DNA of 64,000 bases, taken from positions 51,079-115,078 of the forward strand of contig DATKPQ010000107.1 of the NCBI GenBank assembly GCA_035523995.1, in the 5' to 3' direction. The notes below the pieces were generated by a model, which was not told where the DNA came from, ran no database searches, and saw nothing but the letters and a program-made list of their open reading frames with translations. This document shows, piece by piece, positions 53,840 through 62,871 of the stretch. Source of the stretch: JASHVB01 sp035523995 (GTDB lineage Bacteria > Pseudomonadota > Alphaproteobacteria > Acetobacterales > Acetobacteraceae). Every line of letters begins with the position of its first letter. Positions within the stretch are counted from its first letter, which is position 1. The position numbers were made by a program, and so were the translations under genes.

Positions 53840-56158
53840 TCAGGCCTTCGCCGGCCCGCGCAATGACTGCGCTGCCGCCACCATGGCCTGCAACGCAGGC
53901 CGCACTTCCTCCCAGCGTCGCGTTTTCAACCCGCAATCCGGGTTCACCCAAATCTGCCAATCCGCCAGACGTTGCCGCGCCAGCCCCAGCAGCGTCGCCA
54001 TTTCCGCAGCATCGGGCACGCGCGGACTATGAATGTCCCACACGCCCGGCCCGATCTCGGCCGGATACGCGCTGCCACCGGCAGCGAAAGCATTCAGCAG
54101 TTCCATCCGGCTGCGCGCCGTCTCTATCGAGATCGCGTCGGCATCCAGAGCCGCAATCGCCGGCATGATGTCGTTGAACTCGGAGTAGCACATGTGGGTG
54201 TGGATCGCGGTTGCATCCGCCACCCCCGCCGTGGCCAGACGGAAGCAGGCGACCGCCCACTCCAGATAGGCAGCCCGGTCGGCGTGGCGCAGCGGCAGGC
54301 CCTCGCGAAAGGCGGGTTCGTCCACCTGGATCACCGCAAGACCGGCCGCTTCCAAATCCGCCACCTCGTCGCGGATCGCGAGGGCAAGCTGACGGCACAC
54401 CGCCTCACGCGGCAGGTCGTCGCGCACGAACGACCATTGCAGCAGCGTCACCGGCCCGGTCAGCATGCCCTTCACCGGACGCCCGGTGCGCGACTGAGCA
54501 TAGGCCGACCACCGCACCGTCATCGGCGACGGCCGTGCCACGTCACCCCACAAAATCGGCGGCGCCACGCAGCGGCTGCCATAGGACTGCACCCAGCCGT
54601 GCTGGGTCACGACAAATCCGTCCAATTGCTCCGCGAAGTACTTCACCATGTCATTGCGTTCGAACTCGCCGTGCACCAGCACATCGAGCCCGACTTGCTC
54701 CTGCCAGCCGATCGCCTCGTCGATCCAGCCGGCGATGCGGGCATCGTATTCCGCCGTGCCGGCCGAACCGCGCGACAGTGACGCACGCGCCTGGCGCACC
54801 GCTTCGGTCTGCGGGAAGGAACCGATCGTTGTGGTGGGGAACAACGGCAGCTTCAGCCTCTGCCGTTGCGCGTCACGGCGCTGCCCGAAGGGGCTGGACC
54901 GCTGCGCCATGGCGGGCGTGGTCGCCGCCAGGCGCGCACCGACCTCCGCACGATGCACCCGAGCGCTGTCACGACGCGATAGAAAAGCTGCGTCGCTGGC
55001 CTGAAGCTGCGCGACGATGGCGGCCTCGCCTTCGTCCAGACCGCGGGCGAGCGTCGCCACTTCCGCCAGCTTCTGTCTGGCGAAAGCGAGCCAGGGCCTG
55101 ATCTCCGGATCCAGCTTCGTTTCAGTGCCAAGGTCGACCGGCACATGCAGCAGGCTACAGGACGGCGCCACCATCAGCCGGCGCGTTCCGCGGAGCGTCG
55201 CGACGCGTTGCAGCGTGGCCAGCGCCGCCCGCAGATCGGTGCGCCACACATTGCGTCCATCCACCACGCCGAGCGACAGCCAGCGCTCCTCCGGCACCGA
55301 GCCGAGCATTGCGTCCAGGTCGGCCGCGCCGCGCACCAGGTCCAGATGCAAGCCGGCAACCGGCAATCCTGCTGCCATCGGCAGGTTGTCGTCCAAAGGC
55401 CCGAAATAGCTGGCCAGCAGGATGTCGGGGGTCGGGGATTGGGCCAGGTCGGAGTAGGCATGGTGGAAGGCCGCCTTCGCCTTCTCTGTCAGGTCGAGCG
55501 CCAGGATGGGCTCGTCGATCTGCACCCAGGCGGCGCCCCCCTCCGCCAACTCGGACAGAACTTGAGCGTAGACAGGCATGATCCCGGGAAGCAGGTCCAG
55601 CATGTCGGAACCATCGACGCTCTTGGCGAGGGACAGAAAACTGACCGGACCCAGCAGCACCGGACGGGTACGCAGGTTCAGGGTCGCGGCTTCGCGAAAT
55701 TGCGCCAGCGCGCGGTTCTCCGCCAGAACGAAGCGTTGGCCCGCTGCCAGGCGCGGCACCAGGTAATGGTAGTTCGTATCGAACCACTTGGTCATTTCCA
55801 GCGCTGGCAATCCTGGCGTGATGGCGGCCGCCGCCGCCTCCGCTGCGCCACGTGCTCCGCGCGCCAGGGCAAAATAGGTCGCGAGGGACACCGGACCGCC
55901 CGTCCAGCCATAGCCGGGCGGAATCGCCCCCAGCATGCAGGCTGTGTCCAGCACGTGGTCGTACAGCGAGAAATCGCCCGACGGGACGTGGCTGATCCCC
56001 AGTTCCGCCTGCCGCGTCCAGTGTCGGGCGCGGAGCGCCACGGCGGCCGCCTCCAATGCCGCCGCATCACTATCGCCAGCCCAGAAATGTTCCAGCGCCT
56101 GCTTCAGTTCGCGCCGCGCGCCGATGCGAGGGAAGCCGAGATTGCTGGCAACGGTCAT
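53840..56158 (-). CDS. metE: Cobalamin-independent methionine synthase
   Basis: A 772-residue enzyme that transfers a methyl group from 5-methyltetrahydropteroyl-triglutamate to homocysteine. The N-terminal half begins ASNLGFPRIGARRELKQALE, the typical MetE start. The zinc-binding C-terminal domain has HTHMCYSEFND (His and Cys) and NPDCGLKTRRW (Cys), and VIQVDEPAFREGLPL lies between. Length fits the family (about 755). A cobalamin riboswitch lies upstream (56281-56490), so expression should be off when B12 is present. This makes sense if a B12-dependent MetH exists elsewhere in the genome. Confidence 0.96.
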   Translation of the reverse strand: MTVASNLGFPRIGARRELKQALEHFWAGDSDAAALEAAAVALRARHWTRQAELGISHVPSGDFSLYDHVLDTACMLGAIPPGYGWTGGPVSLATYFALARGARGAAEAAAAAITPGLPALEMTKWFDTNYHYLVPRLAAGQRFVLAENRALAQFREAATLNLRTRPVLLGPVSFLSLAKSVDGSDMLDLLPGIMPVYAQVLSELAEGGAAWVQIDEPILALDLTEKAKAAFHHAYSDLAQSPTPDILLASYFGPLDDNLPMAAGLPVAGLHLDLVRGAADLDAMLGSVPEERWLSLGVVDGRNVWRTDLRAALATLQRVATLRGTRRLMVAPSCSLLHVPVDLGTETKLDPEIRPWLAFARQKLAEVATLARGLDEGEAAIVAQLQASDAAFLSRRDSARVHRAEVGARLAATTPAMAQRSSPFGQRRDAQRQRLKLPLFPTTTIGSFPQTEAVRQARASLSRGSAGTAEYDARIAGWIDEAIGWQEQVGLDVLVHGEFERNDMVKYFAEQLDGFVVTQHGWVQSYGSRCVAPPILWGDVARPSPMTVRWSAYAQSRTGRPVKGMLTGPVTLLQWSFVRDDLPREAVCRQLALAIRDEVADLEAAGLAVIQVDEPAFREGLPLRHADRAAYLEWAVACFRLATAGVADATAIHTHMCYSEFNDIMPAIAALDADAISIETARSRMELLNAFAAGGSAYPAEIGPGVWDIHSPRVPDAAEMATLLGLARQRLADWQIWVNPDCGLKTRRWEEVRPALQAMVAAAQSLRGPAKA

Positions 56159-56280
56159 GCGTGCCTCCCGTGGTTGGTGGTGCGGCGATCAATGCAGCGG
56201 CGCGAAACCCCGTGGCAGTGGTTCATGGTCTGTCTCCAACCGCCGATTCACCCCGCCCGGCGGCGCTGGCTGGTGCGACG

Positions 56281-56490
56281 ATGGCAGGTCTCCTGGCTCG
56301 CGGTTCGGAACGCCGCCGGCCCTCTCTTCCCAAGCCTCAGCGGCTCAGTGAGCAATCCCGGCGGTGCCGGAACGGACGGGCCAGCGTCTTGCCGCTGACA
56401 GTTGCGGGGGCAGCCGCCGATTTGCCCCCGGGCTGGTCAGGCCCGGCCGGGGCGCACGGCGTTCCCTTTTCACCTGCCCTATGCAGGACC
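56281..56490 (-). promoter_or_regulatory. Cobalamin riboswitch upstream of metE
   Basis: Reading the minus strand, the element has the order expected for a B12 riboswitch: gcaggtgaaaagggaac, then a GC-rich stem, the B12-box-like gctgcccccgcaactgt, the cactgagccgctgaggc segment with gggaag, and the highly conserved 3' sequence gagccaggagacctgcc. It ends 122 bases before the metE start, room for an expression platform. Binding of cobalamin is expected to terminate transcription or block the metE ribosome site. Confidence 0.92.
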
Positions 56491-56733
56491 ATCGACACAT
56501 AAGGATAGGTTTATGTCTTTATGGAATGCAAGCGAAAATCGGACGGCACCCGAGGTCGGGCGCGGCCGGCCGGCCCCGGCCTGTGCCAGCGCAACGGAAT
56601 CCGACCCGCGGACGGCAGCACTATGCTGTTGTCACGCCCGCGACAGGCCAGCCGGCACCGCGACAGGCGCGGCGCCGTTGCCTTGTTGTGAAGGGAAGCA
56701 GGCCGGCTGAGCGGCCGGTAACGCGGAACCGCG

Positions 56734-57780
56734 CTACTCCGCCGCCCGCGCCGGCGCTTGGTCGGAGAACAAGGGCATGACCTCGCGCGCGAAGCGGCGG
56801 AGGCTGCGGCGGCCGCGTTCGCCTCCGCCGGAACCGCCGCCGTTGATCAGCACGTAGCCGGCCCCGACCTGTCGCAGTTCCTCCAGCCGGCGGGCGATCT
56901 GGTCGGGGCTGCCGTAGATGGCGCTGTTGACGTTGACCGCCTGCGGATCGCCGGAAGCGCGGTCGGGTCCACCGTGCACCGTGCCGTCCGGCCGCGTTGC
57001 CAGCTTCAACTGGCGCAGGCGGTTGGAGAGCCGGCGTTCCAAAGCCGCATCGCGTTCCGCGTCATTGTCGGCGACGAAGAAGGCGCGGGTGATGCCGACC
57101 TGCATCGGGTCGAAACGGCGGCCGGCAGATTCGACCGCGGACTTGTAGATGGTGATGCTCTGCGCCACGTCCTCGGGCGAGGCGTACTGACCCAGCAGCA
57201 GGTTGAACCCGCGCTCGGCAACGTTGCGGATCGAGCGTTCGCTGCCCGCGCCCATCCACACTGCCGGGTGCGGCTTCTGCGCGGTGGGCGGTTCCACGAC
57301 GATATCCTCGAACCGCCAGTGCTTGCCCTGGTGGGAGAAACGTTCTTCCGAGGTCCAGGCTTTCAGGATGACGGCAATGGCTTCTTCGAAGCGTGCGTCG
57401 GCTTCTTCCATCGGCACGCAAAAGCCGGCGAATTCGTTGAAGCGGTAGCCTTTGCCGATGCCGAAATCGAGCCGCCCGCCCGACAACAGGTCCAGCGTCG
57501 CCGCTTGCTCTGCGAGCAAGACAGGATTGTGCCAGGGCAGCACGATCACGGCGGTGCCGAGCCGCAGCGTGCAGGTGCGGGCGCCGAGCCAGGTCAGCAG
57601 GTTCAACGTGGCGGAGACCTGGCCGAAGCCGGTGAAATGGTGCTCTACGACGAAGGTGCTATGGAAGCCGATGGCCTCGGCTTCGATGTTGTAGTCGATG
57701 AAGTCGCGGTAGCCCTCCGCGCTGTCGAACTCGCCGCTGCCGCGCCGCGCCGCCGCACTGCCGAACAGACCGAACCGCAT
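56734..57780 (-). CDS. LLM-class flavin-dependent oxidoreductase
   Basis: A 348-residue luciferase-like flavoenzyme. Strings: VEHHFTGFGQVSATLNLLTW, RLGTAVIVLPWHNPVLLAEQ, LDLLSGGRLDFGIGKGYR, and PAVWMGAGSERSIRNVAERG. The end is Gly-rich (GGGSGGGERGRRS) before an amphipathic tail. ATG 57780 fits. It is at the far end of the catabolic cluster and next to a LysR regulator gene on the same strand. The gap 56491-56733 holds the far end of the metE leader and nothing else I recognise. Confidence 0.87.
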   Translation of the reverse strand: MRFGLFGSAAARRGSGEFDSAEGYRDFIDYNIEAEAIGFHSTFVVEHHFTGFGQVSATLNLLTWLGARTCTLRLGTAVIVLPWHNPVLLAEQAATLDLLSGGRLDFGIGKGYRFNEFAGFCVPMEEADARFEEAIAVILKAWTSEERFSHQGKHWRFEDIVVEPPTAQKPHPAVWMGAGSERSIRNVAERGFNLLLGQYASPEDVAQSITIYKSAVESAGRRFDPMQVGITRAFFVADNDAERDAALERRLSNRLRQLKLATRPDGTVHGGPDRASGDPQAVNVNSAIYGSPDQIARRLEELRQVGAGYVLINGGGSGGGERGRRSLRRFAREVMPLFSDQAPARAAE

Positions 57781-57904
57781 GCTGGTGCTCTCCTGGATGT
57801 CCGAGTTGAGGAGACGTTAGCGAGCCGCAGGAGATGTTCCAAATGCCGCTTTTCGATCGGCGATATAGCGGTACGGTATGCCCCAAAGCTTCTCCCACGA
57901 CGCA

Positions 57905-58022
57905 TGACAGCAGCCTGCCGACCCGATCATCCTCACCCTCGGCGTTTCGGTTGGTTCCCTTCACGACCCAACCGCGTTGGTCCGCTTCGCGGCCCAGCCC
58001 CGCTTCGCGGGAGAGGTTTTCG
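57905..58022. repeat. Dispersed repeat, family D, overlapping the LysR 3' end
   Basis: Contains cctgccgacccgatcatcc, then ctcaccctcggcgtttcgg, and cttcgcgggagaggttttcg. The same pieces form other family D copies. About 90 bases of it are read as the last 30 codons and the stop of the LysR gene. Confidence 0.65.
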
Positions 58023-58907
58023 TAAGGCCGGTTCCCAGTCCTGCATCAGGCTCGACACCACCTGCGCCACCGCCTCACGCGCCACCGAACTCGTCCGGTT
58101 CGCCGCAACGCCAAGCGCCAACGTGCGGAAGATGCCGGTGGTGGTGAGCCGATGCGCTTCGGCCAGTCCGCGCGCACATTCGCCGGCGACCGAGGCGTGC
58201 GGCAGAATCGACGCGCCGACGCCTTGCTGCACCATGCGGCGGATCGTTTCGTGGTCGTTCAGCTCGGTCTCCACCTTCAGTTCGATCCCAAGTCCCGCCA
58301 GCAGCGCATCCATCGCCGCCCGCAGGCCGTCGCCCAAAATCAGGCTGGTGCGGCGCAATTCGGCCGCAGTGACAACCCCGGGCACACGTGCCCCGGGCTT
58401 CGTCACCAGCACCATTTCCTCCTCGGCGAGCCGCGTGGAGACGATCAGCCGGCTGCGCGACAGTTCCGAAAGCAATGCCAGATCGACGCGGCCATCGATC
58501 AGCATTTCCTCCAAGCGCACCATGCCGGCGTGCACGACCTTGAGCTCAACCTTGGGGAACTGCTGGCGCATGCGGGCGAAGAGATCCGGTGCCAGCACGG
58601 GACAGAGCGTCGGCGTGATGCCCAGGATGATGCGGCCGCTGGGGAATGCATCCTGCGCGCGAATTTCGTCGGCCGTGCGTTCTACGTCTCGCAGGATGCG
58701 GGTGCCGCTGTCGAACAAGCGCTGGCCGGCCTCGGTCAGCCGCACACCGCGATTGACGCGGATGAACAGGGGGGTGCCGAGTTCTTCCTCCAGCCGCTGC
58801 ACCTGCCGCGTCAATGCCGGCTGCGCCACGCGCAGATGGGCCGCCGCGCGCGTGATGCTGCCGAGTTCGGCAATGCGGACGAAGTAGCTCAGGCTGCGCA
58901 GTTCCAT
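57933..58907 (-). CDS. LysR-family regulator with a repeat-derived tail
   Basis: A 324-residue regulator. The helix-turn-helix is SLSYFVRIAELGSITRAAAH and LRVAQPALTRQVQRLEEELG, and the effector domain shows RIILGITPTLCPVLAPDLFA and QQGVGASILPHASVAGE. After about residue 295 the sequence turns basic and low-complexity (RSGAGPRSGPTRLGREGNQP), which comes from a family D repeat that also supplies the stop. The normal family length is about 300. It is divergent from the second LLM gene (59115), which is its likely target, along with the neighbouring catabolic genes. Confidence 0.85.
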   Translation of the reverse strand: MELRSLSYFVRIAELGSITRAAAHLRVAQPALTRQVQRLEEELGTPLFIRVNRGVRLTEAGQRLFDSGTRILRDVERTADEIRAQDAFPSGRIILGITPTLCPVLAPDLFARMRQQFPKVELKVVHAGMVRLEEMLIDGRVDLALLSELSRSRLIVSTRLAEEEMVLVTKPGARVPGVVTAAELRRTSLILGDGLRAAMDALLAGLGIELKVETELNDHETIRRMVQQGVGASILPHASVAGECARGLAEAHRLTTTGIFRTLALGVAANRTSSVAREAVAQVVSSLMQDWEPALRKPLPRSGAGPRSGPTRLGREGNQPKRRG

Positions 58908-59004
58908 GCTGCGCGGCTATATCATGCCCCATGCCTTTGCGATATGGCGCGGATCGCGTTTTGGCATTTGCGGGATAGCTGCGCCGGCCGTAGCCTGATT
59001 GCTT

Positions 59005-59084
59005 GTCGCCATTGTGAGGCACGCAGCGAGTATTGCCCTCGTGCACGAGGTTGCTTCGCCGCTGCGCTCCTCGCAATGACATGG
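59005..59084. repeat. Dispersed palindromic repeat, family A
   Basis: Left part gtcgccattgtgaggcacgc and right part gaggttgcttcgccgctgcg with ctcctcgcaatgacatgg. It lies in the promoter region between LysR and the LLM gene, only about 30 bases before the LLM start. Confidence 0.7.
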
Positions 59085-59114
59085 TTCGCAAAGGCAATCG
59101 ACACGGGAGCTTCC

Positions 59115-60146
59115 ATGGAATTCGGCTGGTATGTGGAATTCCACCGCCAGGTGGCAGGGCAGTCGGACACCGATGCCTTCGCGCAGGGGCTCGCACAGGT
59201 AGAACAAGCTGAACGCTGGGGGCTGGATGCGATTTGGCTCGCCGAGATCCACCAGCAGGCTGCGCGCTCGGTGATGAGCGTGCCGATGACGATTGCCGCC
59301 GCGATCGCCGGACGTACCAGCCGCATCAAGATCGGCACTGCGGTGCAGGTGCTGCCGTTGTGCCACCCGCTGCGCCTGGCCGAAGAGTCCGCCACGGTCG
59401 ATCAGATCAGCCAGGGCCGCTTGTTGTTCGGCGCCGGACGCAGTGGCAATCCTCGGGCCTATGCCGCGTACGGCGTGCCATACTCCGAAAGCCGCGAGCG
59501 CTTTTATGAAACGCTCGACATCCTGAAGCTGGCATGGACGCAGCCCAGCTTCTCCTACGAAGGCAAATACTACAGTTTCAATGAGGCGCGCGCGGTGCCG
59601 CGTCCGTATCAGCAGCCGCATCCGCCGATCCGCATCGCCGGTGCCAGCGAGGACACGTTCCCCCTGCTTGGCAAGATCGGCTACCCATTGTTCGTCGCCG
59701 TGCGCAGCGGCTCGCTGGCCGGGCTGGCGCCCGATCTGCACGCGTATCGTGCCGCATATGACGCCGCCGGCCATCCCGGCAAGGGAGAGGTCTACCTGCG
59801 CTTGACGCTGCATGTCGCAGCAACGGATGAAGCAGCACGTGCACAAGCCGAACCCAGCATCATGATGGGCTATAAGAAGCTGATCACCCAACTTGAAGGT
59901 TCGCCGAACAAGCGGCGACGGGCGGAGCTGGAGGAGGTGCGTTCCATCACCTATGGCGACGTGCTGCGCGACAAGGTGGTCATCGGCGGACCGGACTACG
60001 TGGCCAGGCGCTTGCGGCAATTGCAGCAGGAGCTGGGCATCGACGGCATCCTGGCCGAGCTGAATTTCGGCGCGGCAATTCCACCCGACCATATGATGGA
60101 GTCGCTCCGGCTGCTGTGCCAGGAAGTACGGCCGCGGATGGAATAA
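59115..60146 (+). CDS. LLM-class flavin-dependent oxidoreductase
   Basis: A 343-residue luciferase-like flavoenzyme. Strings: LDAIWLAEIHQQAARSVMSV, RIKIGTAVQVLPLCHPLRLAEE (in parts), ISQGRLLFGAGRSGNPRAYA, and PPIRIAGASEDTFPLLGKIG. ATG 59115 is preceded by a ribosome site (gggagc). The open frame extends far upstream, antisense to LysR, but that part is not coding. It is divergent from the LysR gene and followed by an MFS transporter gene on the same strand, which suggests uptake plus oxidation of one substrate. Confidence 0.88.
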   Translation: MEFGWYVEFHRQVAGQSDTDAFAQGLAQVEQAERWGLDAIWLAEIHQQAARSVMSVPMTIAAAIAGRTSRIKIGTAVQVLPLCHPLRLAEESATVDQISQGRLLFGAGRSGNPRAYAAYGVPYSESRERFYETLDILKLAWTQPSFSYEGKYYSFNEARAVPRPYQQPHPPIRIAGASEDTFPLLGKIGYPLFVAVRSGSLAGLAPDLHAYRAAYDAAGHPGKGEVYLRLTLHVAATDEAARAQAEPSIMMGYKKLITQLEGSPNKRRRAELEEVRSITYGDVLRDKVVIGGPDYVARRLRQLQQELGIDGILAELNFGAAIPPDHMMESLRLLCQEVRPRME

Positions 60147-60243
60147 CCGATCGACTCTTGCCGTTACGTATCATATAAATCGCCGCGCCTGCCGCGGCTT
60201 ATCGCTCGCCATTCGCCGTGGCCTCCTGGGAGACCCATGCGAG

Positions 60244-61473
60244 ATGGAAACCGGCGCCCCAGCAAGCCGCCGCTGGCTTATCCTTGGCATATTGTTCCTG
60301 GCACGCACTGCCATGGGCTTTCAGTACCAGACCATCGGCTCGGCCGCTCCGCTCCTGATCAAGGACCTGAAGATCGACTTCGCCGAGATCGGCACCCTGA
60401 TCGGGCTGTATCATATGGCGGGCGTGTTCCTGTCCTTGCCAAGCGGACTGATCGTGCGCTGGCTGGGCGACAAGATGCAATGCGCGCTCGGCCTGAGCTT
60501 GATGGCCGCCGGCGGGATCATCGTCGCACGGTCGCATCACTACGAAATCGCATTCGCAGGCCGTCTCCTCAGCAGCTGCGGCGTTATTCTGTTCAATCTG
60601 GTCATCACGAAAATGACAGCCGACTGGTTCGCGCGGCGAGAAATCGTGCTGGCCATGGCAGTGATCTTGTCAACATGGCCCTTCGGCATCGCGCTTGGAT
60701 TGCTCGTGCAGCCTGCCCTTGCGGGCTTGCTTGGCTGGCGTGCGATGATGTTGGTCGCTGCCGGCGCATGCGTTCTGTCGTTGCTGTTGATCAGCGTCTG
60801 CTACGACACACCCGCCGAAGATCATGTCATCGTCAAACAGGCGGCTACGGAAACAACGCGGCAAGGTTTGCTGCCGGAATGGCCAATCCTGGCTCCGGTC
60901 ATCGTTGTCGGCATGATATGGGGCGTGTTCAACGCCGGTTTGGTCGTTTATTTCAGTTTCGTGCCCGTATTCCTGGCCGGGCATTCCGGCATGACGATCG
61001 CACAGGCCGGCGCTCTGGTCAGTCTGGCGCTTTGGGTTGGCATGGTGTCGATCCCGCTGGGCGGCTACGTGGCACAACGCAGCAGCCGCCAATATGCGAT
61101 CACCGTCGTCTTCTGCCTGATTGCTGTGTCCGCTTTGCTGATGCTGCTCGGCGGAGCGCCACCGGCATTTGCCTGCGTGGCGCTTGGGTTCGCGATCGGG
61201 CCGCCGCCGGGCGTCATCACCGCCCTGCCAACCCGCATCCTGCCGCCTGCCGACCGCGCCGGCGGCTTCGGCGTGTTCTATACGCTACACTATCTGTTCC
61301 AATCCACCGGCCCAGCCATCGCGGGATGGCTGCATGACACAGCCGGCAGCGGCGCAGCGGTCTTGTTCGCTGCGATCCTGTTTTCCATACCGCTGCCATT
61401 GCTGGCGTTATTCGAATTCCTGGTGCGGCGGTCATCAGGGCTTACCGCACCCGGTCCAGCCGCCGCGCGTTAG
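60244..61473 (+). CDS. MFS transporter
   Basis: A 409-residue major facilitator superfamily permease with about 12 hydrophobic segments. The family strings RWLGDKMQCALGLSLMAAGG (loop 2-3 region), AGRLLSSCGVILFNLVITKM and PLGGYVAQRSSRQYAI (second half) are present. ATG 60244 is preceded by gggag. It follows the LLM gene by 97 bases and may form an operon with it. The nearest functional guess is uptake of an aromatic or organic acid, by context only. The gap to the CaiB gene holds a family A repeat. Confidence 0.88.
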   Translation: METGAPASRRWLILGILFLARTAMGFQYQTIGSAAPLLIKDLKIDFAEIGTLIGLYHMAGVFLSLPSGLIVRWLGDKMQCALGLSLMAAGGIIVARSHHYEIAFAGRLLSSCGVILFNLVITKMTADWFARREIVLAMAVILSTWPFGIALGLLVQPALAGLLGWRAMMLVAAGACVLSLLLISVCYDTPAEDHVIVKQAATETTRQGLLPEWPILAPVIVVGMIWGVFNAGLVVYFSFVPVFLAGHSGMTIAQAGALVSLALWVGMVSIPLGGYVAQRSSRQYAITVVFCLIAVSALLMLLGGAPPAFACVALGFAIGPPPGVITALPTRILPPADRAGGFGVFYTLHYLFQSTGPAIAGWLHDTAGSGAAVLFAAILFSIPLPLLALFEFLVRRSSGLTAPGPAAAR

Positions 61474-61504
61474 CGTTGTGATCCTAACGGATGACAGCCG
61501 CGCC

Positions 61505-61592
61505 ACATGTCATTGCGAGCGAAGCGAAGCAATCCCCAACGCGCAATCGCACATTCCCTCGGCGCAGATTGCTTCGATTCGCTTGCAATGAG
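61505..61592. repeat. Dispersed palindromic repeat, family A
   Basis: Left arm gtcattgcgagcgaagcgaa and right arm gattgcttcgattcgcttgc then aatgagggc. It lies between convergent MFS and CaiB/BaiF genes. Confidence 0.75.
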
Positions 61593-61636
61593 GGCACACG
61601 CGATCCGGCAACGTGACAACACCAGCTGCCCCGCCA

Positions 61637-62767
61637 TTATCCTACGAACTCGGCACGAATGGCAGCGGAGTGTTCGCCGATCGCCGGCACCGGCCCCAGG
61701 TCACGCGGCCCGTCATTCCACAACACCGGGGGCGCCGCGATCGAGACCGGGCCATTCGGCGTTCCCACCGACGCGCGGCGCAGCGCCGGGTGATGCGAGA
61801 ACGCCGCCACGTCATTGACGAACCCATACGCCGTGTTCGCCATCCGCAACTTCGCTGCGGCCTGCTCTCGTGTCAAACGCGCGAAAGCAGCGCCGATATA
61901 TGCATCCACTTCCGCGCGATGCGCGACGCGGATGACGTTGGTGTGGAATCCTTCGCGTTGCGGCAGGTCAGGTTCTTCCAGGAACTTTGCACAGAATTCC
62001 ACCCACTCGCGTTCGTTCTGGATGGAGATCAGCACCAGCGCGCCATCCGCGGTGGCAAAGGCGCCATAGGGACAGATGGACGGATGCGCCAGCCCCAGCC
62101 GCTGCGGCGCCTTTCCGGTGCCTTCGAAGAACAGCAGCGGCACGTTCATCCAGTCCGCCATGCCGTCGAAGAGGCTGACTTTGAGCGACTTCCCCTGACC
62201 GGTGACGGCGCGGGCGATCAGCGCTTCCAGGATGCCGGCGTGCGCCGCCATCCCGCAGGCAATGTCGCAGGCCGAGACACCGACGCGGCCGGGGCCCGCC
62301 GGATGGCCGGTGACCATGGCGAGCCCGGATTCCGCCTGCACCAGCAGGTCATAGGCCTTCATCGAGGCGTACTCGCCGGTGTCGCCGTAACCGGAGATAT
62401 CGACTGTGATTAGCCGTGGCTGCACGCGGCGCAGCGCATCGGAGCCGAAGCCGGCGCGCGCGGCGGCACCGGGTGCGAGGTTCTGGATGAACACGTCGGC
62501 GCGGGCGAGGATACGTTGGAGCAGAGCGGCGTCGCTCGGGTCTTTGATGTCAGCGACAAGGCTTTGCTTGCCGCGGTTGAGCCAGACGAAATAGCTCGAC
62601 AGACCGTTTGCGGCGTCGTCGTAGAAGCGAGCGAAATCGCCCTCAGGACGCTCGATCTTGATCACGCGCGCGCCGGCATCGGCGAGGCGGGAACTGGCGT
62701 AGGGGGCGGCCACCGCCTGCTCCAAGGTCAGCACGAGTAGTCCGGACAGCGGTTTCAGGGCGTTCAT
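61637..62767 (-). CDS. CaiB/BaiF-family CoA-transferase
   Basis: A 376-residue class III CoA-transferase. It moves CoA between carboxylic acids without a covalent acyl-CoA intermediate at Glu, using an Asp instead. The catalytic Asp is expected in SMKAYDLLVQAESGLAMVTG. Other strings are VIKIERPEGDFARFYDDAAN, SSYFVWLNRGKQSLVADIKD and SLFDGMADWMNVPLLFFEG. ATG 62767 fits. It is next to the 3-oxoacid CoA-transferase subunits on the same strand, with 104 bases between. Together they point to activation of carboxylic acids for degradation. Confidence 0.88.
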   Translation of the reverse strand: MNALKPLSGLLVLTLEQAVAAPYASSRLADAGARVIKIERPEGDFARFYDDAANGLSSYFVWLNRGKQSLVADIKDPSDAALLQRILARADVFIQNLAPGAAARAGFGSDALRRVQPRLITVDISGYGDTGEYASMKAYDLLVQAESGLAMVTGHPAGPGRVGVSACDIACGMAAHAGILEALIARAVTGQGKSLKVSLFDGMADWMNVPLLFFEGTGKAPQRLGLAHPSICPYGAFATADGALVLISIQNEREWVEFCAKFLEEPDLPQREGFHTNVIRVAHRAEVDAYIGAAFARLTREQAAAKLRMANTAYGFVNDVAAFSHHPALRRASVGTPNGPVSIAAPPVLWNDGPRDLGPVPAIGEHSAAIRAEFVG

Positions 62768-62871
62768 GCGCGCGACCTGTTGCTTGCGCCAGTGAGAGAC
62801 TGCATGAGAGTTGGGGTTGGCGGAAGCATTCGGCTTGGAGAGAGAGTGCCGCCCCGGGAGGCGTGTGGTGG

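Noticed and set aside
56513..56710. 65-codon Cys-containing plus-strand frame (MSLWNASENR...)
   Set aside because: It starts opposite the metE leader, has no strong ribosome site and has low-complexity composition. I cannot support it as a gene.
56758..58887. 709-codon plus-strand frame over the LLM and LysR genes
   Set aside because: It crosses two clear minus-strand genes and has no family pattern of its own.
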